Translations under genes and position numbers: made by a program | Shown here: positions 8,506-16,735 of the stretch, one piece after another | Layout of the letters: the number at the start of each line of letters is the position of its first letter | Numbering within the stretch: position 1 is the stretch's first letter | The notes under the pieces: model-generated | Seen by the model: only the letters and a program-made list of their open reading frames with translations | What the model was told of the DNA's origin: nothing | Database searches by the model: none | Assembly: GCA_016718205.1 (NCBI GenBank) | Contig: JADKEB010000028.1 | Location: forward strand, 1 to 23,628 | Direction of reading: 5' to 3' | From: Saprospiraceae bacterium | Lineage (GTDB): Bacteria; Bacteroidota; Bacteroidia; Chitinophagales; Saprospiraceae | DNA: 23,628 bases

Positions 8506-8536
8506 GTTTACACACTATTTTTTGCTCACTCTCGGT
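8503..8536. mobile_element. Probable right end of the IS256-type relic
   Basis: Directly after the transposase stop comes GAGTTTACACACTATTTTTT and then GCTCACTC. This is the kind of terminal sequence seen at the ends of IS256-family elements (from general knowledge of the family). No matching left end was found between 7867 and 8120. Confidence 0.4.
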
Positions 8537-8589
8537 TTAAGTAAAATTGTAAGTTCTAATTGTTTTATATTCTTCTACTCAAGCAAAAT

Positions 8590-9999
8590 ATGCGTATAAT
8601 TTTTTTAATTCTTTTTTTTGGGTTTAACACCATTCCTTCTTTCACCCAATACCAACTGGGAATGAGGCTTGAAAAAAATGCCGGAATGTATGGTATTTCA
8701 ATCAATCCAAGTCAAAACATCTTTAATTCCAATAAATGGGATATCCATCTTGGTAGTGCAGGTTTGTTTGTACAAAATAACTACCTGTATTTCAAAGAAA
8801 CACATCTGCTGAGGTTATTTAGGAATCGCGAAAGTTTAATAGTTGTAGATGATAAGTTATCTGAGAAGGACAATGTAGTTGAGGTGGGTTATGTGGATAA
8901 TGTGGCTTCACGTTTTTTGCAGGCACGAGTCTTTGTGACCGGACCTGCCATAGGATTTCAGTTTAAAAAGAATCAGTCCATTGGATGTTTTATTCAGCTT
9001 AGGTCGGGACTATCAGCCACAAATATACCGAATGAATTTAGTTATGATAAAATTACAAAAAGAAAACATTTTGACCCGTTCAGGGCTTCAGAATTCGGAA
9101 GTGCAGGAATGAACTGGCTCGAATTAGGTGCTAATTATGCCTACTTAAAGGTGGATAAATATAAAAATGCCATTGGTATCGGGGCAAACATAAAATATAT
9201 CATCGGTTACGATATGGCTTTTGGTAATAGTTTAAGAAATTATCAACACGCCGTGACTGGTGAAAATGACTTTCAGATGGAAAGCCCGCACCTTGCTTTC
9301 GGATATTCAGGCATGAATGACTTAGGCAAAAGTGTGCACGGCAAAGGAGCAGGTATTGATATTGGGGTTTCTTATGCAAAAAATACAAAAAATGGTGATT
9401 TTGATTATAAAGCAGGAGTCGCACTTATTGATTTGGGATTTGTTCGATTCTCTCGTGATATTCGGACATATGATTTTATCAGCGATTCTACTATTAGCGT
9501 CTTCGGCAAAGATTATCAAAATCTTACTTCAATAGATGGATTGCAAGGTCTGTCTGATGTTTTTATTCAAAATGCAATTGGCCAGAAAAAGGAATTGACC
9601 ACAGGCAATAAAAAGACTATTTTACTGCCATTTTCCATAAGTGCGCAATTTGACTATAAACTAAAAAAATCAGTATATATTCACACCTTGATAATTCAGC
9701 CAGTATCTATGTCTGACTTCAGGATTCGCGGAGTCCATCTGATATCTTTGACTCCCAGATATGAAACCAATTGGTATTCCTTTTCTCTACCTGTTTCATT
9801 GATAGAAAAAAGAATATTCAATATAGGTCTGGCCGCAAGACTTGGTTTTTTGACCATAGGAAGCGATAATATCGTGAGTATCTTCAGTAAGAGCAATTTT
9901 TATGGATCGGATATTTTTGCAGGAGTAAAATTTGGTTTCGGCAAAAAGGATACCAGGAAAACCTTTAAGTCTAATATTGATGATTGTTTTCAGTTCTAA
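8590..9999 (+). CDS. DUF5723-like outer-membrane/periplasmic beta protein
   Basis: Secreted protein of 469 residues. The signal peptide MRIIFLILFFGFNTIPSFTQ makes the ATG at 8590 the likely start; an upstream in-frame ATG at 8560 would add ten residues before it and spoil the signal. The mature part begins with a segment around GMRLEKNAGMYGISINPS and continues as many alternating strands with aromatic residues (for example NYAYLKVDKYKNAIGIGANIKYIIG), ending in KFGFGKK and a short charged tail. Layout, length and the 'NPA/NPS' turn near the N-terminus resemble Bacteroidota DUF5723 proteins, predicted to be outer-membrane barrels. No catalytic motif is seen. The family assignment is from pattern memory and is moderate. 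Confidence 0.75.
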   Translation: MRIIFLILFFGFNTIPSFTQYQLGMRLEKNAGMYGISINPSQNIFNSNKWDIHLGSAGLFVQNNYLYFKETHLLRLFRNRESLIVVDDKLSEKDNVVEVGYVDNVASRFLQARVFVTGPAIGFQFKKNQSIGCFIQLRSGLSATNIPNEFSYDKITKRKHFDPFRASEFGSAGMNWLELGANYAYLKVDKYKNAIGIGANIKYIIGYDMAFGNSLRNYQHAVTGENDFQMESPHLAFGYSGMNDLGKSVHGKGAGIDIGVSYAKNTKNGDFDYKAGVALIDLGFVRFSRDIRTYDFISDSTISVFGKDYQNLTSIDGLQGLSDVFIQNAIGQKKELTTGNKKTILLPFSISAQFDYKLKKSVYIHTLIIQPVSMSDFRIRGVHLISLTPRYETNWYSFSLPVSLIEKRIFNIGLAARLGFLTIGSDNIVSIFSKSNFYGSDIFAGVKFGFGKKDTRKTFKSNIDDCFQF

Positions 10000-10136
10000 T
10001 GTATCTGTTTATTTTTAGGTAGGATGATAATGAGGTGATATTGTTTATCAATCATATCATTTGCGGTCTAATCGAATTTTTAGGCATAATTTTTGATATT
10101 AAATATTAATACAATGTATAAAATATTGATTTATAT

Positions 10137-10739
10137 ATGATAATGATTAGAATCACACCCTTTGTCATTGCTGGAATATGCATCGCACTAATGATGACTT
10201 CCTGTTCGACTTCACATATATCCAGATCAGGAAAGTACTCATCTGCCGGAAAAAGAGAAAAATCAGACAACAAAACATCACCAGAAAAAATCTATACTCA
10301 CGAAAAGAAATCCAAAGAAAACAAAAAGGAAGATAAAAGCCAGTTTGTGTCCGGAATCCGATTAGACATTATCAACACTGCCTTGTCATATATCGGAACT
10401 AATTACAGATCAGGAGGCAAATCTCCTGAATCAGGATTTGATTGCAGTGGGTTTACAGGATATGTATTTTCTCAAAATGGCATCCCATTAGCCGGTTCAT
10501 CAGACAATCTCGCTAGATTAGGAAAAGAGAAAAACAGAGATGATCTGGCACCCGGAGATCTCGTTTTTTTTGGTAATGAACAAAGAATTTCCCACGTAGC
10601 GATAGTTTCTGAAAATCTGGATAAAAAGTTGAAAGTAGTTCATGCTACAACATCGGCGGGTGTAAAAACCGATGTCATTACAGATTACGCTTATTGGGAG
10701 TCACGGTTTTTATTTGGAAAAGATATTCTTTCAAAGTAA
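10137..10739 (+). CDS. NlpC/P60 (C40) cell-wall peptidase lipoprotein
   Basis: Murein endopeptidase anchored in a membrane as a lipoprotein, 200 residues. The signal ends in the lipobox LMMTSC (Cys23); a Lys/Ser-rich linker (24-70) leads to the NlpC/P60 domain (about 74-195). Catalytic Cys103 sits in FDCSGFTGYVF, the catalytic His153 in ISHVAIV, and a third polar residue is H169 in VVHATT. GDLVFF is also typical. Such enzymes cut peptide stems between D-Glu and diaminopimelate, allowing wall growth. ATG at 10137 or the in-frame ATG at 10143 could be used. It converges with the PepSY gene, only 6 bp between the stops, and no terminator hairpin separates them. Confidence 0.93.
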   Translation: MIMIRITPFVIAGICIALMMTSCSTSHISRSGKYSSAGKREKSDNKTSPEKIYTHEKKSKENKKEDKSQFVSGIRLDIINTALSYIGTNYRSGGKSPESGFDCSGFTGYVFSQNGIPLAGSSDNLARLGKEKNRDDLAPGDLVFFGNEQRISHVAIVSENLDKKLKVVHATTSAGVKTDVITDYAYWESRFLFGKDILSK

Positions 10740-10745
10740 AATTTT

Positions 10746-11312
10746 TCATTCTTCATGGTGTCTCCTGATAAGCTTGGGGCCATACCACAACCAAAAACCG
10801 GATACTGTAAAAACGATCAATCCAATTCCACAAAGTGATGTATAAATGAGCTTAAAGATACCGGAACTAAGTCCAAAAGTTCTGTCAAACCATGATCCGT
10901 CATGGATATGCTCTATCAAATCTGAATTTCTACTTTCTACTTTCAGTATTTTTCCGTTGGTAGCATCGATCTGCAATCCCTTGTAATTATTTTTGAAATT
11001 TACTTTTACTATCCCTTTATCTGGTCTGACTTCTATCCTGTCAATTTCGTGTTCACCATTTTGAAAATGAAGTCTTGCGTGATTTTCTGAAATAGATATA
11101 AGTGTATCCAAACGCAAAAAATCCTGAACATCTCTGCTCACTCCGGATGTTGTTTCTGCCAAGATCAGCCCAAAGCTATTTTTTTTCCACCCAAGAAGCA
11201 ATCCGGTCGCTCCTGTAACAAATAAAAATAAAAATAACCAAATTCCAAATATCCTGTGAATCTTTCTGACAATACGAAGGATTCTCGCTTGCTTCTGTCT
11301 AAATATACTCAA
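10746..11312 (-). CDS. PepSY-associated membrane protein (PepSY_TM type)
   Basis: Inner-membrane protein of 188 residues. Helix 1 (about 16-42, KIHRIFGIWLFLFLFVTGATGLLLGWKK) is the PepSY-associated type with its early His; a periplasmic PepSY-like part follows (about 60-145, with IDATNGKILKVESR), then IEHIHDG and a second helix (about 152-178, GIGLIVFTVSGFWLWYGP). Relatives occur with iron uptake and flavin or haem redox chains, where the His residues may bind haem. No such partners lie here. There is no ATG in the frame: the best start is TTG at 11310-11312, about 26 bp after a -7 element. It could share transcription with the aspartic protease gene 73 bp upstream. Confidence 0.85.
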   Translation of the reverse strand: MSIFRQKQARILRIVRKIHRIFGIWLFLFLFVTGATGLLLGWKKNSFGLILAETTSGVSRDVQDFLRLDTLISISENHARLHFQNGEHEIDRIEVRPDKGIVKVNFKNNYKGLQIDATNGKILKVESRNSDLIEHIHDGSWFDRTFGLSSGIFKLIYTSLCGIGLIVFTVSGFWLWYGPKLIRRHHEE

Positions 11313-11338
11313 TATCTTGTGGGTTTCTATGAAAAGTG

Positions 11339-11346
11339 CAAATATA
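11339..11346 (-). promoter_or_regulatory. -7 element for the PepSY gene
   Basis: TATATTTG on the minus strand fits TAnnTTTG and lies 26 bp before the TTG start, which supports that start. The spacer upstream contains a 12-bp palindrome, but this may be chance. Confidence 0.42.
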
Positions 11347-11385
11347 TTGATAATTCCTTAAGGAAAATGTGCAAATAAAAAATTC

Positions 11386-12633
11386 TTAAAGCGAAATGTG
11401 TTTATCACTGAATAAATCTCTCAATACTACTTCTTTTATCAAAATTTCATCCCCTCGTTTCAATTTTAGCTTGATTTTGCGACCATTGCGGGATGAAAAC
11501 ACTCCATTAATTTGACGTAAACTATACCACTTATATGAAAAAATTCCAATCTTCAGTATGATGTCCCCAGGTCTTATATCAGCTTCTGATGCAGGTGATT
11601 TTTCAATGACATACCTTATATAATACTTGTTGAGTGTATTTCCATAAGCAAATACTGTCATCCCGCTTTTGTCATATTCGAAGTCTTTATTGTAATTTTT
11701 CTTTGATTTCATGTATAGCTTTGAAGCAGAAAAATCTAAAAACACATCAAATCTTTCTAAAAGCAAATTGCCCAATATTCCGTTTCTTATTACTTTTTGC
11801 GGACCTAACATGGAAGAATCTATTTCCTGAAAACTGCTAAGCAAATTATTAAAACTAAAGTCGCCCATTTGTAATTTGTGAATTCTTCCTGAAAACCCCT
11901 CAATATCACCGCCCAACCCTTTGCCCAAGCTGCCTTTTAAAATCAATCCTGATGTGCTCAGGAGAGAATCTGTATTGTGATGAAATAAAGCCGTCAATGC
12001 CGCTCCTGTATCGATCAGCAGTCTTGTCTTCACTTTTAACCCAGGTTTTACCTCAGTGATACATTGGAGATAAGGCTTGCTGCTAATGATTTCTATATCA
12101 AATGCCTGGTGATTTTTAACCCTGCTTTTATTAAACTTTGAAGGATCTATCAATACCAATTCGAATTTTTTATAGTCAATTTTCATGATTAAACCTTTGA
12201 AAAACTCAGCACCAAGGATACCATCTACCCGCGAACCTATATACTCGTCCAAATGAACAAAATCGTTTTCAAGTACCAGGATATTATGTCTGACGCTTCT
12301 TGTATTTAAGAACTGTAAATAAATTCCATTGCAAACATAGGCAGTAACCTCATCACTCAGGTCCGATCCGTATAACTTAATTTTTTTATGATAAGGAGTA
12401 CGCAACAATTCCGTATACTCTTTTTTTAATAGTATGGAGTTTTCAGCACCTGTGTCTAAAATAAACTTCATCGGCAATATCTTTTGAAAAATGACATCCA
12501 CCAATATGAAACCATTGACATAATTAAATGGAACTATAATTTCTTCATACTCCCCCAAAAGTTGTGACCTGTTAAATTGTCCGTGGACAAAAACTGACAA
12601 GCTTAAAAACAACATGACTAAAACTCTTCTCAA
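11386..12633 (-). CDS. Secreted two-lobed aspartic protease with PDZ domain
   Basis: Retropepsin/pepsin-like protease of 415 residues, exported by the signal MRRVLVMLFLSLSVFVHG. Lobe 1 has the active-site motif ILDTGAENS (D60) and the flap-side VDGILGAEF (137-145); lobe 2 has LIDTGAALT (D208) and NGILGNLLL (284-292). Two Asp-Thr-Gly motifs in one chain make an active enzyme possible without a dimer. A PDZ domain follows (about 335-405, with EKSPASEADIRPGDIILKIG). Bacteroidota carry many such envelope proteins, most without known substrates. The start is TTG at 12631-12633; an ATG six codons later (12615) would lose the two Arg that the signal peptide needs. The PepSY gene follows on the same strand after 73 bp. 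Confidence 0.9.
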   Translation of the reverse strand: MRRVLVMLFLSLSVFVHGQFNRSQLLGEYEEIIVPFNYVNGFILVDVIFQKILPMKFILDTGAENSILLKKEYTELLRTPYHKKIKLYGSDLSDEVTAYVCNGIYLQFLNTRSVRHNILVLENDFVHLDEYIGSRVDGILGAEFFKGLIMKIDYKKFELVLIDPSKFNKSRVKNHQAFDIEIISSKPYLQCITEVKPGLKVKTRLLIDTGAALTALFHHNTDSLLSTSGLILKGSLGKGLGGDIEGFSGRIHKLQMGDFSFNNLLSSFQEIDSSMLGPQKVIRNGILGNLLLERFDVFLDFSASKLYMKSKKNYNKDFEYDKSGMTVFAYGNTLNKYYIRYVIEKSPASEADIRPGDIILKIGIFSYKWYSLRQINGVFSSRNGRKIKLKLKRGDEILIKEVVLRDLFSDKHISL

Positions 12634-12930
12634 TACCTGTATTTTGTCAAAAATTCAATAAATTTTAAATCCGATATCATACTTAAAAATCCTAAATACT
12701 GGCTTACCAACACCATATCATCTCTCGTAAATGCATTCAATATAGATGATTGAAACAAAAAAAAATCTATGCCAAGCCAAATCACTGTAATAATTATAAG
12801 ATAAAATTACAACTATAATTTGGATTTTCTATCACAACATGTATTTTTAACACTTGGAGCATATTTTCACTTTCATATTTGCTCCTCAATTATGGTTGTA
12901 AAAGGAATTATTAAGCAAAATAAACATTAA

Positions 12931-13176
12931 TTCCAGTCCATTGAATGTATAGCTGCCGGTGATGCTATCTCTTCTGTAGTGAGCCAAGGCGGAAAAATAG
13001 TTTCCATAGTCATTGCTATTTCCATATTTGGAACAATAGGTATTTATACCATGAGTGCTCCCAGAATTTATTTTGCAATGGCAAAAGATGGCATATTTAT
13101 TAAATCCCTCGCTGAAGTATCTGAAAAATACAAGACACCGTATAATGCTATGATCTTTCAGGCTGCATACTCTTAA
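12931..13176 (+). pseudogene. Relic of an APC-type amino-acid permease
   Basis: An open stretch of 81 codons after a TAA at 12928. It reads SIECIAAGDAISS, then VSIVIAISIFGTIGIYTMSA, PRIYFAMAKDGIF and KTPYNAMIFQAAYS before a TAA at 13174. This corresponds to an internal part of APC-superfamily amino-acid transporters, the helix followed by the loop PRi.faMA.DGlf...la.v...y.tP..a...Q. Intact members have about 450 residues; both sides are missing here and no start codon or upstream helices remain. The end lies 3 bp from the end of the convergent phosphorylase gene, so a rearrangement probably joined the two. The rest of 12634-12930 shows nothing I can name. Confidence 0.75.
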
Positions 13177-13179
13177 TTG

Positions 13180-14856
13180 CTAAACAGGTTCCGCCAGGAG
13201 TACTTCTTTATTGAACATGGCAGTATAATATTCTGCGGCCATGCGATCAGAATCAAACTCCGGACTTACATCACGCATACCATTCATCATGATTTGAGCC
13301 CACTTCTTAGGTTTGTCATAATAGGTAGGTAGGATATCATTTTCCAGAATATTTAATAATGATTGACACTCTATCTCATCTTGTTCATGTACCCTTAGTG
13401 ATCTATCTGCTGGTGGTATGATAAAACTGTTTTCTCCGTCTTTTGCGAACTCAGGAATCCAGCCATCCGGAATTGAAAAATTTATTGAACCATTCATGGC
13501 AGCAGTCATACCACTCGTACCTGATGCTTCGCGATACAATCGTGGGTTATTGAGCCAAACATCTGAACCTTTTTTTAATAATGCAGAAAGTCCCAATTCA
13601 TAACCTGTCAATATTGCACAGTTAGCCAATGGCAGCGTTTTCCAATACAAGTTATTGAATGTATCTATAGCACTGTAATCTTCAGGGTATGGTTTACCAG
13701 CCCAGATGATCTGAATAGGATAATTTGTGTCTTTTACAATTTTTAGAAACCTTTCAGCATCTGAGGCAATCATATCTGCTCTTTTGTATCCTGCATATCT
13801 TCTGGCCCAAACCAATGTGAGTACGTTTTCGTCAAATATTTTTCCTGCCTGGTCTGCCACAACCTTAAAAAGCTGTCTTTTTAATTCTTTTTTACGCGCC
13901 ATCAGACCCTTGACATCATTATTTTCAAAAGCAGACTCAAGAATTTCATCCTTCCAGTACTTTTTGTTTTGTGAGTTGGTGATGGACCTGATTTCACAGA
14001 TTTCATCATATCCTGACCACATTTCATTGGAAACTTCACCATGCATTTTAGATACTCCATTGGCAATTTTGGCAAATCTGAGTGCAGACAAGGTGTAATT
14101 CAATGTATTATTTTCGATATTCAAAATGCCCCGAACTTCATCATCGTCAAGACCATTGAAAAAAGACATTCTACTCAAAAGGTTAAAATCTCTTTGCTCA
14201 TTGCCTGCCTCTTCGGGTGTATGGGTTGTAAAAACCACTCTTTTTTTGACTTCTTGCAAATCCCTGTATTTTGAATATAAATAAAAACAAAGCGGCAATG
14301 CATGGCCTTCATTCATATGGTAGATTTCTGTTTCAAGGTGAAGTATATCGAGCAGTTTTGCACCGCCTATACCCAGAACGATGGATTGTGCCACCCTTGT
14401 AGCTTCATTGGCATCATACAGTCTGTTGGTGATCGTCCTGGACACGGCATCATTTTGCTCTATGTCAGTCGTAAGCAAAAACATAGGTGCTGACCCAAAT
14501 ACTTCAGGCTTAAGGAGATATGCTTTTACATATACTATCGCACTATGAATTTCAACAGGAAAAATGATACCCGTGTCTGTAAGAAAAGAATAGAACTTTT
14601 GAACATAATCAGGCTTCATAGTACCATTGATAGTGCGTACCTGATCATAGTACCCATACTTCCAAAGCATCCCGATACCAACCAGATTTTGTTTTAGATC
14701 ATAGGCGCTTCTCATATGAGATCCGGCAAGAAAGCCCAATCCGCCACTGTATATTTTTAATGCCTGATCGACAGCAAACTCCATAGAAAAGTAAGCCACA
14801 GGCTTTGAATATTCTTTTTTTGGCTTGTATCCAAAGATTTCAGATCTTGATAACAT
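13180..14856 (-). CDS. Alpha-glucan phosphorylase-like protein, PLP lysine replaced
   Basis: GT35-type protein of 558 residues, the short class of alpha-glucan phosphorylases (TIGR02094-like, from memory). YFSMEFAV and IYSGGLGFLAGSH at the N-terminus, HMNEGHALPL (about 180-189), FTTHTPEEAGNE (209-220), WARRYAGYKRADMI (350-363), IIWAGKPYPED (383-393) and REASGTSGM (442-450) all fit. In phosphorylases the last motif continues with the lysine that holds pyridoxal phosphate; here residue 451 is Thr (SGMTAAMNG). The chain may thus lack normal phosphorolysis or have another role in glycogen metabolism. ATG start at 14854-14856. No other glycogen gene is near. The family is sure, the activity is not. 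Confidence 0.88.
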   Translation of the reverse strand: MLSRSEIFGYKPKKEYSKPVAYFSMEFAVDQALKIYSGGLGFLAGSHMRSAYDLKQNLVGIGMLWKYGYYDQVRTINGTMKPDYVQKFYSFLTDTGIIFPVEIHSAIVYVKAYLLKPEVFGSAPMFLLTTDIEQNDAVSRTITNRLYDANEATRVAQSIVLGIGGAKLLDILHLETEIYHMNEGHALPLCFYLYSKYRDLQEVKKRVVFTTHTPEEAGNEQRDFNLLSRMSFFNGLDDDEVRGILNIENNTLNYTLSALRFAKIANGVSKMHGEVSNEMWSGYDEICEIRSITNSQNKKYWKDEILESAFENNDVKGLMARKKELKRQLFKVVADQAGKIFDENVLTLVWARRYAGYKRADMIASDAERFLKIVKDTNYPIQIIWAGKPYPEDYSAIDTFNNLYWKTLPLANCAILTGYELGLSALLKKGSDVWLNNPRLYREASGTSGMTAAMNGSINFSIPDGWIPEFAKDGENSFIIPPADRSLRVHEQDEIECQSLLNILENDILPTYYDKPKKWAQIMMNGMRDVSPEFDSDRMAAEYYTAMFNKEVLLAEPV

Positions 14857-14912
14857 GTTTGATATTTTGTAAAATATTTATAATAAATGAGTAGTCAAAA
14901 ATTTTAAAACCG

Positions 14913-14920
14913 CAAATGTA
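14913..14920 (-). promoter_or_regulatory. -7 element for the phosphorylase gene
   Basis: TACATTTG on the minus strand, followed by CGG, 56 bp before the ATG of 13180-14856. It fits TAnnTTTG; the -33 box is weak. Confidence 0.45.
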
Positions 14921-15239
14921 ACACAATATTGTTAATATGACACTAATATTTCGGCGATGAAAATTGATATTTTTTGTTAATAAGTCTACAGTATAATTTT
15001 GTTTTAGGATATTAAAGAACTTTGTAACTTAGTAAATTGTGGCAATTCAGTAGGATACATCGACAACTCCTAAAACCTAAGTTTTCATCTTGTGTAGCAC
15101 TACCTGTTGGATCATAAATATTTAAAAACCATTTTGAATTCACTTATTCGCATTCCTGTTCCATTCCTTGACCCACCTTCCCAATTCAGTCCCATGAAAT
15201 TATGTAACTTACGTCACTCAACATATAGTTTAACTACCA

Positions 15240-15247
15240 TACTTTTG
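15240..15247 (+). promoter_or_regulatory. -7 element for the persulfide dioxygenase-peroxiredoxin pair
   Basis: TACTTTTG fits TAnnTTTG and lies 43 bp before the ATG at 15291. No clear -33 box is seen. Confidence 0.45.
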
Positions 15248-15290
15248 TGTCGTCAATCATTTATTTCCAAAACGAATAAACAATAATAAT

Positions 15291-16715
15291 ATGAAAGTAG
15301 AACAAATTTATACAGGATGTCTTGCTCAGGGAGCATATTATATCGAAAGTAATGGTGAAGCAGTGGTGATCGACCCACTTAGAGAAGTTCAGCCTTACAT
15401 AGAAAAGGCAGAAAACGCTGGTGCAAAGATCAAGTATGTATTCGAAACTCACTTCCATGCTGATTTTGTATCTGGTCACATTGATCTGGCAAAAAAAACC
15501 GGTGCTAAAATTGTCTATGGCCCAACCACAGCGAAAACAGGATTTGAAATTTACGTCGCCAACGATGGTGAAATATTTAATGTAGGTGATATCAAGTTAA
15601 AAGTGATTCATACTCCGGGTCATACCATGGAGAGCAGTTGTTTCTTATTGATAGATGAAAATGGTAAAGAAACTGCATTATTTACAGGAGACACATTATT
15701 TATCGGAGATGTAGGTCGTCCTGATTTAGCACAACATGTGATTTCTGAATTGACAGAAGAAAAGCTTGCAGCTCATCTTTTTGATTCTCTTAGATACAAA
15801 ATAATGCCAATGGCTGATGATATCATCGTGTATCCTGCGCATGGAGCCGGAAGCGCTTGTGGTAAAAATATGTCAAAGGAAACTTCAGATACACTTGGCA
15901 ACCAGAAAAAGACCAATTATGCGTTGAGACCGGAACTGACTAAAGAAAAATTTATCGGTGAAGTATTGCATGGTTTGATGCCTCCACCGGGATACTTCCC
16001 AAAAAATGTATTGATGAATATACAAGGATATGACAGTATTGACGCAGTGCTTGAAAGAGGTCAGAAAGCACTCAGTCCGAGAGAATTTGAATTGGTGGCC
16101 AATGAAACTCATGCCCTTATACTAGACACAAGGAGTTCGAAAGACTTTGCTAAAGCATTCATTCCCAATGCCATCAACATTGGTATAGATGGTAGTTTTG
16201 CAGTTTGGGTCGGAACACTTATCCCGGATATTAAACAAGAAATTCTGATAGTGGCCGAAAAAGGCAGAGAGGAAGAAATCATCACAAGACTTGCCAGGGT
16301 CGGATATGACTATACCATAGGTTATCTTGATGGAAGTATGGATGCATGGATTGTCGCGGGAAAAGAAGTGGACACCGTCATCAATATATCAGCGCAGGAA
16401 TTTGCAGAAGCCGAGGCAAAAGACTCCAATATAGCGATACTTGATGTAAGAAAAAAGAGCGAATATGATTCCGAACATATCATCAATGCGGAAAACGCAC
16501 CACTTGATTATGTCAATGACTCTATGAAAATGGTAAATCCTGACAAAACTTACTATGTACACTGTGCAGGTGGATACAGATCGATGAGTTTTATTTCAAT
16601 CTTGAAGTCCAGAGGCTTCGAAAACTTTATCAATGTAGATGGTGGATTTAAAGATATCAAAGAGAGTGGTATGTTTAAGCTCACAGATTATGTATGCCCA
16701 AGTACGATGTTGTAG
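15291..16715 (+). CDS. Persulfide dioxygenase-rhodanese fusion (CstB-like)
   Basis: Protein of 474 residues with three domains. Residues 1-240 are a metallo-beta-lactamase fold of the ETHE1 type: THFHADFVSGH (H54, H56, D58), HTPGHT (H111) and TGDTLFIGDVGRPDL (D134). These include the His-His-Asp set that binds one Fe(II) in persulfide dioxygenases; the second His of HxHxDH is Phe, as in other one-iron members. A rhodanese-like domain without catalytic Cys follows (about 262-360), then a second with active Cys425 in YVHCAGGYRS. Known CstB-type enzymes have this layout and turn low-molecular-weight persulfides into sulfite and thiosulfate. Cytoplasmic. ATG start at 15291. The peroxiredoxin gene begins 20 bp after its stop, so the two form an operon. 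Confidence 0.9.
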   Translation: MKVEQIYTGCLAQGAYYIESNGEAVVIDPLREVQPYIEKAENAGAKIKYVFETHFHADFVSGHIDLAKKTGAKIVYGPTTAKTGFEIYVANDGEIFNVGDIKLKVIHTPGHTMESSCFLLIDENGKETALFTGDTLFIGDVGRPDLAQHVISELTEEKLAAHLFDSLRYKIMPMADDIIVYPAHGAGSACGKNMSKETSDTLGNQKKTNYALRPELTKEKFIGEVLHGLMPPPGYFPKNVLMNIQGYDSIDAVLERGQKALSPREFELVANETHALILDTRSSKDFAKAFIPNAINIGIDGSFAVWVGTLIPDIKQEILIVAEKGREEEIITRLARVGYDYTIGYLDGSMDAWIVAGKEVDTVINISAQEFAEAEAKDSNIAILDVRKKSEYDSEHIINAENAPLDYVNDSMKMVNPDKTYYVHCAGGYRSMSFISILKSRGFENFINVDGGFKDIKESGMFKLTDYVCPSTML

Positions 16716-16735
16716 AATACAATAAATAGAAAAAT

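Larger units (their letters stand above)
14857..15290. other. Divergent promoter region, phosphorylase / persulfide dioxygenase
   Basis: 434 bp without a gene. It holds one -7 element for each side (14913-14920 minus, 15240-15247 plus). The remainder is AT-rich with stops in all frames, and I see no conserved RNA or protein relic. Confidence 0.5.

Noticed and set aside
11354..11365. 12-bp palindrome TTCCTTAAGGAA upstream of the PepSY -7 element
   Set aside because: Several palindromes of this length are expected by chance in 23 kb; only its position is suggestive.
13727..14098. Plus-strand open frame of 123 codons within the phosphorylase gene
   Set aside because: It is antisense to a clear family member with all its motifs; no independent evidence.
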